This document shows positions 1 through 7,222 of a stretch of 14,604 nucleotides of DNA, in pieces. The stretch spans positions 1 to 14,604 of the forward strand of contig JAZRDJ010000077.1 of NCBI GenBank assembly GCA_045660245.1, in the 5' to 3' direction. This stretch comes from RGIG3872 sp045660245. Its GTDB lineage: Bacteria; Bacillota; Clostridia; Christensenellales; UBA1242. The notes under the pieces are model-generated. The model did no database searches. It had not been told where the DNA came from and worked only from the letters and a program-made list of their open reading frames with translations. Every line of letters starts with the position of its first letter. The first letter of the stretch is position 1. Position numbers and translations under genes: made by a program.

Positions 1-13
1 GCGGGGGGTAATA

Positions 14-19
14 TATAAT
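14..19 (+). promoter_or_regulatory. Possible -10 box for the giant beta-helix gene
   Basis: A perfect TATAAT lies about 60 bases before the start codon at 78, just after a run of six G (3-8). A -35 box at normal spacing would fall outside the window, so it cannot be checked. The rest of bases 1-77 shows nothing else convincing apart from the ribosome binding site GGGGGAG at 68-74. AT-rich DNA gives such hexamers by chance, so this is only a candidate. Confidence 0.25.
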
Positions 20-77
20 ATATGCGTAAAAAGATAAACTAGGGTAAGTAGACGTATATAAAACTTCGGGGGAGAAA

Positions 78-3000
78 ATGAAATCTAAAATAAAGAAAAA
101 ACATTTTATAATCGTAAGTGTGATTGCAGTGATTGTTGCACTTGTTTCATTGTGTGCATTTTCTTTTTTTGGTGACAAAAGTAAAGAGAATATCAAACAA
201 CTACAACTTGAAAGTGGGTATCCATCTTCTGAAAACACTCGTGAAGTTGTGATTGAAGACACGAATTTTTTGGGAGCAGAAACATTCATTCAAGTAAAAG
301 AGAATGATAATGTTATTGTGAAAAATTGCTCGTTTGAGGGATCAATAAATTCAGCTATTGTGGTCACTGGAGGGACATTGACACTTATTGATTCAAAAAT
401 TTTTGATTGTCAAAACAAAATAGGAAATGGTGGGGCGGTTTTCAATTCAGGTGGTATAGTGAATATTGAAGGAAACACAACAATTGAGAAGTGTTCAGCA
501 AACAATGGTGGGGCAATTTATGTTTCTGCAGGAGGATCGTTGATTGTTGATGGAGCAATCATCTCAAACAATACGGCAACCAATTCGGGTGGCGCGATAT
601 ATCTGGATCAACAAAGTTCATTTTTGATGAATGATGGAAACATTTCTCAATGTTCGGCAAGTTTGTATGGTGGTGGAATTTTTGGAACAAAAGACATTAA
701 TTTTTCCATGAATGGAGGAAGAATTGTTGAGTGTAATGCATACAAGAGAGGTGGGGCGCTTTATACTGGTGGAACTGTGAATATTGATGGTGCACACATT
801 GGAGAGAAAGGATTGGGCAACTTTGCATCAGAAAGAGGTGGCGGTGCTTATTTTGATTCAGCAACTGTGAACATCACCGGAGAAAGCCTTGTTGTTTGTA
901 ATTATACTACTTTGGGAACAACAAGTTCTGCTGGTGGTGGAATTGTGCTTTCAAGTTCTGAGATTAATATCGGAACGAAAGAAAAAGAGTTTTCTGGTGT
1001 GATTGCAGAGAATGAAGCTTTTAAACAAGGCGGGGCTTTTTTCCTAGGTTCAAGCGTTGTGAATCTTAACAGTGGAGTCATTGGTGCAACGACATTTAAC
1101 GGAGTTGAATTTGGTCCAAACAAAGCTGAGCAAGGTGGCGCAGCATTTTTGCATCAGGCTGGAGCATGTTTTGTCATAAATGGAGGAGAAGTTGTTGGCA
1201 ATACTGCTGAAGTTGGAAATGGTATTTCAAGCACTGGTGGTGCATTTTATTTGAATGGTGGAGCATCTGTTGAGATGATTTCTGGGAAAATGTCATTTAA
1301 TCATGCTGATCGTGGGGGGGCAATTCATGTTGGTTCTAACTCGACTTTTGTTATGAATGGTGGTGAAATTTGTGAAAATACTGCAATCAATAGTGCAGGA
1401 ATAAATTCGCAAGGGATCGTTCGAATTTCAGGTGGGGCTTTGATTAGCAAAAATATTTGTACGAATGGAACTAAGGGTGGTGGAATTTGCAATGAAGGTG
1501 GTGTTCTGGAAATTGATTCTGCAACAATATCATTTAATGTAGCGGTGCATGGTGGTGGGATTTACAACACAGGAACAGCAACAATCAAAAATGCAAATAT
1601 TGTTGAAAATAGTGTTTCACAAAATGGTGGTGGAATTCACAATAATACAGGAACAGCAACAATCAAAAATACAAAGATCTTTGATAATAGTAGTTCATTA
1701 TATGGCGGTGGGATTCATAATTCTGGAACAATAGTGATGCAAAATATATCAATTAATGAAAACACTTCAACTTTGGATGGTGGTGGAATTTACAGCGCTT
1801 CAAGTGGAAGTCTCACATTTGAAGAATCTTCAATAAAATCAGATATCTCAAACAATACTGCAAGAAATGGTGGTGGAATTGGTAATGCCGGAACTGTAAT
1901 AATCAAAAACACAAAAATTTCTGAAAATAGTGTTTCGGGAAAAGGTGGTGGAATTTATAATTTAACACTTGGGAACATGACGTTCGAAGAATTTTCAACA
2001 AAATCAGAAATATCTGATAATGCTGCAATGTATGGTGGAGGGATCTATTCAGAGAAAGGATTTTTGATGCAAGACTTGAAAATCTATGAAAACAGCGCTC
2101 AAAGTGGTGCGGGTATTTATTTGATTGAAAGTGTAAGTAATGCTGAAAATGCAATGACAATTGCACAAAGCGTGGAAATTTCATCAAATACTGCAGAAAT
2201 TAATGGTGGTGGTTTGTTTTATTCTTCAAAAAGAACTTTGAACACGAATGGTGTTTTCAGTTTTAACACTGCGAAAAATGCTGGCGGTGCATTCTTTGCT
2301 GATGCAAAATGCATGGTATTAAATTTTGAATATTGCGATATAAATCAAAATATTGCACTTTGGGGTGGTGGTATTTATTTTAAGGCACAAGAATCAGAAA
2401 ATGTTCCACAATTAAACATTGCGCTTGTTGAGCATGAAGAAGGGGCAGGAGACTTCAAATGTAATATTTCTTCAAACACTGCGGCTTATTGTGGTGCAGG
2501 AATCTATATTGAAAATGTTGCATTGAAATTGAATGATGCAGGCATTTATTTCAATTACATACAATATCACGAAATCGCAGGATCTCAAGAAGAATATAAT
2601 GCGGAAAACAATCGTGGAATGGGAACAGGGATTTATGCAAGTGGAAAATCTGCATCAATTGAAAACCTAAGTTTAACATATATTGCAGATAACAGATCTT
2701 TAAGTAGAAATTCAACAGCGTATGGAGCAGGAATATATGCAAGTGGAATTAAGTTTTTGACATTTGCTGGGATTCTTGGAGGTAACTATTTATTATCTGA
2801 CAACTCACAAACTTTTGGGGGTGGTATTTTCATCAAAAATTCTTTATTGAATATTGAAAGTACAGCAATAATTGATGGAAATAAAGCGTCATATGGTGGT
2901 GGAGTTTCAGCAGAAGGATCAACAATCAACATGTCTGGTGGAAGGATTTCAAATAATGAAGCAGTCGGAGGTTCTGGTTTTTATGTCAAAAGCAAAACAA

Positions 3001-4925
3001 ATGTTACCATCAGTTCAGGGGAGATATCGAACAATATCGGCAGTGCGGTTTTTGCTCAGCACGGAACATTTATTATTAAGGGAGACACAGAAATTTCAAA
3101 CAATCAAGGAAATGGAGTGTATTTACAACAAACTCAATTTTACTTGCAAGAGAACGCAAAAATTGAAGGGAACTCTGCTCAATTTGGTGCAGGTATTTAT
3201 GCGTCTATGGCAGCAACAGTTTTGAATCTTGAAGGTGGAGTAATCCAGAACAATAAAGCAATTGATTATGGTGCAGGTGTGATGCTGCAAAGCGGAACAA
3301 TAAATCTTTCAGGAACAAAAATAACAAATAACCAAGTTTATGTAAGTATAGAAGATTATGAATTGTGTAATAAAAGTTCTGCTGGTCGTGGTGCAGGAAT
3401 CGCAATGAATGGCGGTGTTTTGAACATGACAGGTGGTTCAATTTCAAATAATACATCTGGTGGATTATTGGATCCAAATCATGAGTTTTATAAAACCACG
3501 GGAAATACTGTGATTGGTGAACCTTATGGCGGGGGAATTTATGTGAACAATGGTGCAGTTGTAAACATGAGTGGTGGCTCTATCAGTGGAAATATTTCGT
3601 CACCAAATCACGAGAAAAGTGCTGGTGGAAATGTTTTTGTGACACATGAAAGTGATTTTAATATGACAGGTGGAAGTGTTTCTGGCGATGGTGAAACAGT
3701 ACAAGCGAGAATTGGCGGTGGAATTTTCAACATGGGAGAAACAATTATTAGTGGTAGTGCTTATCTTTGGAATTGTGTTGCAATTGTGGGTGGTGGCATT
3801 GCGAGTTGTGGTGGAACTGAATATATGGGAAGTGGTTATCCAGTGAGTCTCACGCTTCATAACACTGCAATCGTAAGTTGTGATGCAGAGTATGCATCAT
3901 CATTGTTCACAGCAAATGACATAACAATAAATTACGGCGGTGAAGCTTTTTCATATTTTGATGTTGTAATGAGTGCCACTGGTGCAACAGGAGGTTATTC
4001 AGACATCTTTCCAACATTGAATATCGTGGGCACATCAATTCAAAGTGATCTCGTTGTTTCATATTGCTCTGGTGCTTTTGTGTTGGATGATGTCGGTGAT
4101 GTTGTGAGCTATGAAGTTGTTAATTCGTCATCTGATTTTGTTTTCTCAAGGTATTTGTACAATCAAAAACAATCATATTATGAGTCAATTATTTTTTCTG
4201 ATAGTCCGTTGTTCGATTGTGAAAAGATTGTTGTTAATGGTGCAAAACTTGGATGCAAACTGGATAATTATGGTTGTTATTTGATTTTGGTTGATCAAGA
4301 AATGCAACTAAGTGAAATTAAACTCAGAAAAATTACAAACCATGGACATGAGGAATATATTGATTTTCCAGGAAAATTTATTGATTTTGGCGATGTTTGG
4401 TTTGATGACTCTCTGAAAGATTTATACTTTTGTGTTGGGGAGTATTATATAACTATCGATAGGAGTTTCGATGAAGAAAACTTGTTGTTTCATGATTATA
4501 GCAACTTTGATTATGCCTACTCGGAACAAAATGGCGTCGTAATTTATGATGTTAATTATTTAGGGTATCGTGTTGAATTGAATATTCGAAATGTAGGAAA
4601 CACAATATCGTATATTACTCCTATCTCGATTACGGATGACACAGGTCATAGTGGTTGGTTGTTGTCGGTAGATGTTGTGTATTTGCCTTATACATTGCTT
4701 GTGATTAACGTTGAAATACCTGCAGATGAATATTGGAATGATGACAACTTGGTGTATATTCGCACAGAATGGCTTAGGGTTTACATCAATGATGAAGAAA
4801 TCCTTAACTGTGGAAATTATACATCAAGTGTAATTTATAAAAATATTGAAATTGTGATTGACAAGGACACTTTAATTGAATTTGAGTGTGAAGGTGTTGA
4901 AACTGACATAGATGTCCTAAATTAA
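78..4925 (+). CDS. Giant exported right-handed beta-helix repeat protein, Pmp/adhesin-like
   Basis: 1615 residues. A basic N-terminus and one hydrophobic segment (about residues 10-31) form a signal peptide or signal anchor, so the bulk is predicted outside the cell. From about residue 48 to 1310 the protein is a chain of about 39 short rungs (hand count), each with a GGGI, GGAI or GAGI turn followed by a beta strand and an S-x-N-T-A-like turn. This is the pattern of right-handed parallel beta-helices such as chlamydial Pmp proteins and Firmicute surface proteins. From about residue 1320 to the end is a non-repetitive domain rich in Asp, Tyr, Val and Ile, predicted beta-rich, that I do not recognise. 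There is no LPXTG motif and no C-terminal membrane segment. The start at 78 has SD GGGGGAG at 68-74. The gene ends in its own terminator and is not part of the cell-wall operon. The exact role (adhesion, surface layer or glycan binding) is unknown. Confidence 0.85.
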   Translation: MKSKIKKKHFIIVSVIAVIVALVSLCAFSFFGDKSKENIKQLQLESGYPSSENTREVVIEDTNFLGAETFIQVKENDNVIVKNCSFEGSINSAIVVTGGTLTLIDSKIFDCQNKIGNGGAVFNSGGIVNIEGNTTIEKCSANNGGAIYVSAGGSLIVDGAIISNNTATNSGGAIYLDQQSSFLMNDGNISQCSASLYGGGIFGTKDINFSMNGGRIVECNAYKRGGALYTGGTVNIDGAHIGEKGLGNFASERGGGAYFDSATVNITGESLVVCNYTTLGTTSSAGGGIVLSSSEINIGTKEKEFSGVIAENEAFKQGGAFFLGSSVVNLNSGVIGATTFNGVEFGPNKAEQGGAAFLHQAGACFVINGGEVVGNTAEVGNGISSTGGAFYLNGGASVEMISGKMSFNHADRGGAIHVGSNSTFVMNGGEICENTAINSAGINSQGIVRISGGALISKNICTNGTKGGGICNEGGVLEIDSATISFNVAVHGGGIYNTGTATIKNANIVENSVSQNGGGIHNNTGTATIKNTKIFDNSSSLYGGGIHNSGTIVMQNISINENTSTLDGGGIYSASSGSLTFEESSIKSDISNNTARNGGGIGNAGTVIIKNTKISENSVSGKGGGIYNLTLGNMTFEEFSTKSEISDNAAMYGGGIYSEKGFLMQDLKIYENSAQSGAGIYLIESVSNAENAMTIAQSVEISSNTAEINGGGLFYSSKRTLNTNGVFSFNTAKNAGGAFFADAKCMVLNFEYCDINQNIALWGGGIYFKAQESENVPQLNIALVEHEEGAGDFKCNISSNTAAYCGAGIYIENVALKLNDAGIYFNYIQYHEIAGSQEEYNAENNRGMGTGIYASGKSASIENLSLTYIADNRSLSRNSTAYGAGIYASGIKFLTFAGILGGNYLLSDNSQTFGGGIFIKNSLLNIESTAIIDGNKASYGGGVSAEGSTINMSGGRISNNEAVGGSGFYVKSKTNVTISSGEISNNIGSAVFAQHGTFIIKGDTEISNNQGNGVYLQQTQFYLQENAKIEGNSAQFGAGIYASMAATVLNLEGGVIQNNKAIDYGAGVMLQSGTINLSGTKITNNQVYVSIEDYELCNKSSAGRGAGIAMNGGVLNMTGGSISNNTSGGLLDPNHEFYKTTGNTVIGEPYGGGIYVNNGAVVNMSGGSISGNISSPNHEKSAGGNVFVTHESDFNMTGGSVSGDGETVQARIGGGIFNMGETIISGSAYLWNCVAIVGGGIASCGGTEYMGSGYPVSLTLHNTAIVSCDAEYASSLFTANDITINYGGEAFSYFDVVMSATGATGGYSDIFPTLNIVGTSIQSDLVVSYCSGAFVLDDVGDVVSYEVVNSSSDFVFSRYLYNQKQSYYESIIFSDSPLFDCEKIVVNGAKLGCKLDNYGCYLILVDQEMQLSEIKLRKITNHGHEEYIDFPGKFIDFGDVWFDDSLKDLYFCVGEYYITIDRSFDEENLLFHDYSNFDYAYSEQNGVVIYDVNYLGYRVELNIRNVGNTISYITPISITDDTGHSGWLLSVDVVYLPYTLLVINVEIPADEYWNDDNLVYIRTEWLRVYINDEEILNCGNYTSSVIYKNIEIVIDKDTLIEFECEGVETDIDVLN
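1314..1320 (+). repeat. Seven-G homopolymer inside the beta-helix gene
   Basis: Seven consecutive G in the codons for Gly-Gly-Ala. Most other Gly-Gly pairs in this gene are written with GGT or GGA, which avoids such runs. Poly-G tracts are known slippage sites in chlamydial pmp genes, where they switch expression. Seven bases is short, so slippage here is only a possibility. Confidence 0.5.
1549..2045 (+). repeat. Recently duplicated beta-helix rungs
   Basis: DNA-level copies are still visible here. A 24-base segment is identical at 1569-1592 and 1647-1670 (78-base offset, encoding TGTATIKN in both). A larger unit around a TFEE-x-S-x-KS-x-IS segment recurs with a 165-base offset (near 1818-1860 and 1983-2026), coding for two-rung blocks. 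Rungs elsewhere in the gene share the protein pattern but show less obvious DNA identity. This suggests recent expansion of the helix by tandem duplication in this part. Confidence 0.7.
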
Positions 4926-4938
4926 AATAAATCGATTT

Positions 4939-4971
4939 AAAAGAAGAATCGGATGACGATTCTTCTTTTTT
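4939..4971 (+). terminator. Intrinsic terminator of the beta-helix gene
   Basis: An 11-bp perfect stem (AAGAAGAATCG at 4941-4951 with CGATTCTTCTT at 4957-4967) with a 5-base loop, extendable by two A-T pairs at the base, runs into a T-tract ending at 4971. It begins 15 bases after the stop codon. It separates the giant gene from the downstream cell-wall cluster. Confidence 0.9.
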
Positions 4972-5052
4972 GCGAGAATAAGTGAGTTGTTTTGCTTTTG
5001 TTGATTGTGTGATTTTTTTCAAGTTTTCAACATTTGTTAATAATTTTGTTAA

Positions 5053-5069
5053 AAAGTGGTCAAAAGTGG
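5053..5069 (+). promoter_or_regulatory. Predicted MraZ operator: two AAAGTGG boxes
   Basis: AAAGTGG occurs at 5053-5059 and 5063-5069, with a 3-base gap and thus one helical turn apart. MraZ proteins are known to bind short direct repeats containing GTGG or AAAGTG, about 10 bp apart, in front of their own gene. The second box touches the -35 element, so MraZ bound here could compete with or contact RNA polymerase. I see two boxes; other species often have three or four. Confidence 0.75.
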
Positions 5070-5098
5070 TTGATTTTTAATTTTATATTGTATATAAT
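5070..5098 (+). promoter_or_regulatory. Sigma-A-type promoter of the dcw cluster
   Basis: TTGATT at 5070-5075 and a perfect TATAAT at 5093-5098 are separated by 17 bases, the optimal spacing. A start site near 5105 would leave a leader of about 28 bases before mraZ, containing its ribosome binding site. The -35 box directly follows the predicted MraZ boxes. Between the upstream terminator and these elements (4972-5052) I see only T-rich sequence with no clear signal. Confidence 0.7.
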
Positions 5099-5132
5099 CA
5101 TATTATCATCAAAAGGAGGAAAGGGGAAAGGT

Positions 5133-5558
5133 ATGCTGATTGGAAGTTACAGGCATCAACTTGACGCAAAAAACAGATTTCGTGTTCCAACCAAACTCAA
5201 AGCCGAACTCGGAAGTAATTTTATAATTACCAAGGGTGTTGGTGGTTGTCTTTTTGCCTTTTCAAGCGAGGGGTTTGAGGAACTTTACAAAAAAGTTTCA
5301 ATGATTCCACTTTTTGATGAAGAGGCACAAAAGCCAGTGAGAAAATTCTTGTCATCAGCATTTGAAACTGAAGAAGACGGTCAATCAAGAATTCTTCTCC
5401 CAAAGGAACTCAAGAAGTTTGCGAACATCACAAAGAACGTCGTTTTTGTTGGTGCGGGAAACAGAGTGGAAATTTGGGCGGAAGAAGCATGGGACGCTCA
5501 AGATGAAGATGATGACTTTGATGCAAGTCTCAAGGCTCTCAAAGACTACGGAGTATAA
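5133..5558 (+). CDS. mraZ: Transcriptional regulator MraZ
   Basis: 141 residues, the usual family length. It has two AbrB-like DNA-binding halves, each with the D-x-x-x-R signature of the family: D11 to R15 (DAKNR) and D82 to R86 (DGQSR), each followed by a hydrophobic-Pro stretch. An acidic tail (about 121-130) ends the protein. MraZ forms rings that bind repeats at its own promoter and control the division/cell-wall cluster; suitable boxes lie at 5053-5069. I chose the ATG at 5133 because the conserved start MLIGSYRHQLDAK begins there; a longer reading frame from 5034 would start upstream of the promoter -10 box. AAAGGAGG at 5112-5119 is 13 bases upstream of the ATG, somewhat far, and a second purine run GGGG at 5123-5126 may serve instead. 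Confidence 0.96.
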   Translation: MLIGSYRHQLDAKNRFRVPTKLKAELGSNFIITKGVGGCLFAFSSEGFEELYKKVSMIPLFDEEAQKPVRKFLSSAFETEEDGQSRILLPKELKKFANITKNVVFVGAGNRVEIWAEEAWDAQDEDDDFDASLKALKDYGV

Positions 5559-5562
5559 GGCA

Positions 5563-6498
5563 ATGGAGTTTTCACATGTGCCAGTTCTCCTTGAAGAATG
5601 CATGAATGGTCTTGCACTCAAAAACGGCGGGAATTATATTGATGGAACGATCGGTGGGGCTGGACATTCAAGCGAAATTTTGAAGAGAACTCAAAACTCA
5701 AAACTTGTTGGTATTGACAGAGACACTGAGGCGCTTGCTGCGAGCCGTGCAAGACTTGTTGAATTTGACGGACGATTTGAACTTGTTCATTCGAACTTCA
5801 ATGCAATCAAGGTTGTTGCTGGAGAAAACGGCATTGATGGAAATGTTGATGGTATTCTCATTGATCTTGGTGTGAGTTCATATCAACTCGACAGTGCTGA
5901 GCGTGGATTTTCATTCAGGTTTGACAGCAAACTTGACATGAGAATGGACAGGACGCAGAGTTTGTCAGCATATGAAGTGGTCAATACTTATGACGAAGAT
6001 AAACTCAAAAGAATTTTCAAGGAATATGGCGAGGAAAAGTTTGCTGGAAGCATTGCAAGAAAAATTGTGAACGCAAGGAAGGCAAAGCCAATAGAGACAA
6101 CATTTGAACTTCGTGACATAATTTTGTCGAGTGTTCCGAGATACAAGGGGCATGACGGAAAAACAAATGTGACACGAGTGTTTCAAGCGATCAGAATCGA
6201 GGTCAACAACGAACTTGGGGCTCTTGAAAATGCAATCAGGGACGCTGCTTCAACCTTGAAACCAGGTGGAAGACTCGCGATCATCTCATTCCATTCACTC
6301 GAAGACAGGATCGTAAAAAACACATTCAAGGATATGGCGTGCGATTGTGTTTGTCCACATGATTTTCCGATCTGTGTGTGCAATCACAGGGCAACAATGA
6401 AAATAATAACAAATCACCCAATAATTGCGAGCGACGATGAACTTGGAAACAATTCAAGATCAGCGAGTGCGAAACTCAGGGTGGCAGAAAAACTATAA
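5563..6498 (+). CDS. rsmH: 16S rRNA (cytosine(1402)-N(4))-methyltransferase RsmH (MraW)
   Basis: 311 residues, normal for the family. The enzyme transfers a methyl group from S-adenosylmethionine to N4 of C1402 in 16S rRNA, fine-tuning the ribosomal P site. Visible signatures are the N-terminal HVPVLLEE (5-12), the SAM-binding DGTIGGAGHS (27-36), DLGVSSYQLD (101-110), TRVFQAIRIEVNNEL (204-218), SFHSLEDRIVK (242-252) and the C-terminal NNSRSASAKLR (296-306). A Cys cluster (C260, C262, C264, C271, C273) lies in the region where many Firmicute RsmH proteins carry a C-x-C-P...C-x-C element, possibly a metal site. The ATG at 5563 is set by the conserved MEFSHVPVLL start. It follows the mraZ stop by only four bases and uses GGAG at 5550-5553 inside mraZ, so the two are probably translationally coupled. 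Confidence 0.97.
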   Translation: MEFSHVPVLLEECMNGLALKNGGNYIDGTIGGAGHSSEILKRTQNSKLVGIDRDTEALAASRARLVEFDGRFELVHSNFNAIKVVAGENGIDGNVDGILIDLGVSSYQLDSAERGFSFRFDSKLDMRMDRTQSLSAYEVVNTYDEDKLKRIFKEYGEEKFAGSIARKIVNARKAKPIETTFELRDIILSSVPRYKGHDGKTNVTRVFQAIRIEVNNELGALENAIRDAASTLKPGGRLAIISFHSLEDRIVKNTFKDMACDCVCPHDFPICVCNHRATMKIITNHPIIASDDELGNNSRSASAKLRVAEKL

Positions 6499-6522
6499 TT
6501 TTGACAAGGAGGTAATTTGGCA

Positions 6523-7149
6523 ATGGCAACAACTTTTGAGACACAAACCAGAACTAGAACAGACAGATATGGTGGTTATCAATATGGAATGAATTTTGGC
6601 ACGACTATTGAAGAGCCACAATCTTTTGTTGAACTCGAAGACAATGAAGACACTGCGTTTGAAGTTCAACAAAACTATGCTTTTGGCAATGATGAAGACA
6701 TTGCACGCGAAGAGCAAACCAGAGTTATGGCAATGCCAAATGTTGAGAGAAAAGAAAGAACTCTCGAAAAACCTCAAGCAACAAGCAAAATCAAACTCAG
6801 AGCAAGAGGCAAGATTGCTATCACAGTTTATTCAATCATTCTTGTGGCACTCATTACTTTTGCGATTTACAACGCGGTTGCAATTGGTTCAATCAGTGGA
6901 CAAATTGCAACACAAAACCAAACTTATATTTCAGCGCTTGCTGACATAAATGCCCTTCAAAGCGAGTATAATGAACTAGGCATGGATGAAACAATCATGG
7001 ACAAGGCATATGGAAATGGATTCATCCTGTCAACAGAAAATGACATTGTCCGTGTTTCAAGGGAAGAGATGGAGTCAAGAGAATCAACTGATGTTGAATC
7101 AAACTGGTTCGAAGATCTTTGTGAATTTTTGAGCAATTTGTTCAGTTGA
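6523..7149 (+). CDS. ftsL: FtsL-like septum formation protein
   Basis: 208 residues: a long hydrophilic, acidic cytoplasmic part (1-95), one membrane segment (about 97-120), then a predicted coiled coil (about 122-155) and a short outer tail that includes D-x-x-MDKAYGNGF, resembling the distal part of FtsL proteins. FtsL is a bitopic divisome protein that works with DivIC/FtsB to activate FtsW and the septal PBP. The call rests on topology and on the gene's place between rsmH and the PBP, since FtsL sequences are poorly conserved. The cytoplasmic part is much longer than in typical FtsL. SD AAGGAGG at 6506-6512 lies 10 bases before the ATG at 6523; a TTG at 6517 would be only 4 bases away and add two residues, so I prefer the ATG. 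Confidence 0.7.
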   Translation: MATTFETQTRTRTDRYGGYQYGMNFGTTIEEPQSFVELEDNEDTAFEVQQNYAFGNDEDIAREEQTRVMAMPNVERKERTLEKPQATSKIKLRARGKIAITVYSIILVALITFAIYNAVAIGSISGQIATQNQTYISALADINALQSEYNELGMDETIMDKAYGNGFILSTENDIVRVSREEMESRESTDVESNWFEDLCEFLSNLFS

Positions 7150-7187
7150 TCACAAAATCCATGAAGTACTAGCGAAATTTGGTCACT

Positions 7188-7199
7188 TTGTCATGACAA
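7188..7199. repeat. 12-bp perfect palindrome at the ftsL-PBP junction
   Basis: TTGTCATGACAA is a perfect dyad lying in the widest gap inside the cell-wall cluster. It covers the alternative ATG at 7193. It could be an operator for a dimeric protein, or chance. Confidence 0.4.
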
Positions 7200-7222
7200 G
7201 GGGTTCAGGGATCGCTCAAAGT

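Noticed and set aside
78..170. Lipoprotein signal (Cys26 in the hydrophobic N-terminus of the giant protein)
   Set aside because: The residues before Cys26 are V-S-L. A lipobox needs a small residue at -1, and the stretch after the Cys is still hydrophobic, so a signal anchor or ordinary signal peptide fits better.
1549..2045. CRISPR-like spaced repeats in the beta-helix gene
   Set aside because: The repeats are in one long reading frame, differ in length and sequence, and encode protein rungs; there are no unique spacers or cas genes.
2872..3225. 117-codon + strand frame inside the beta-helix gene
   Set aside because: It lies in an alternative frame of the repeat gene, has no recognisable pattern, and the in-frame beta-helix explains the sequence.
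5034..5132. Upstream extension of mraZ from an ATG at 5034
   Set aside because: It would start upstream of the -10 box and cover the MraZ boxes, and the added residues do not belong to the MraZ family.
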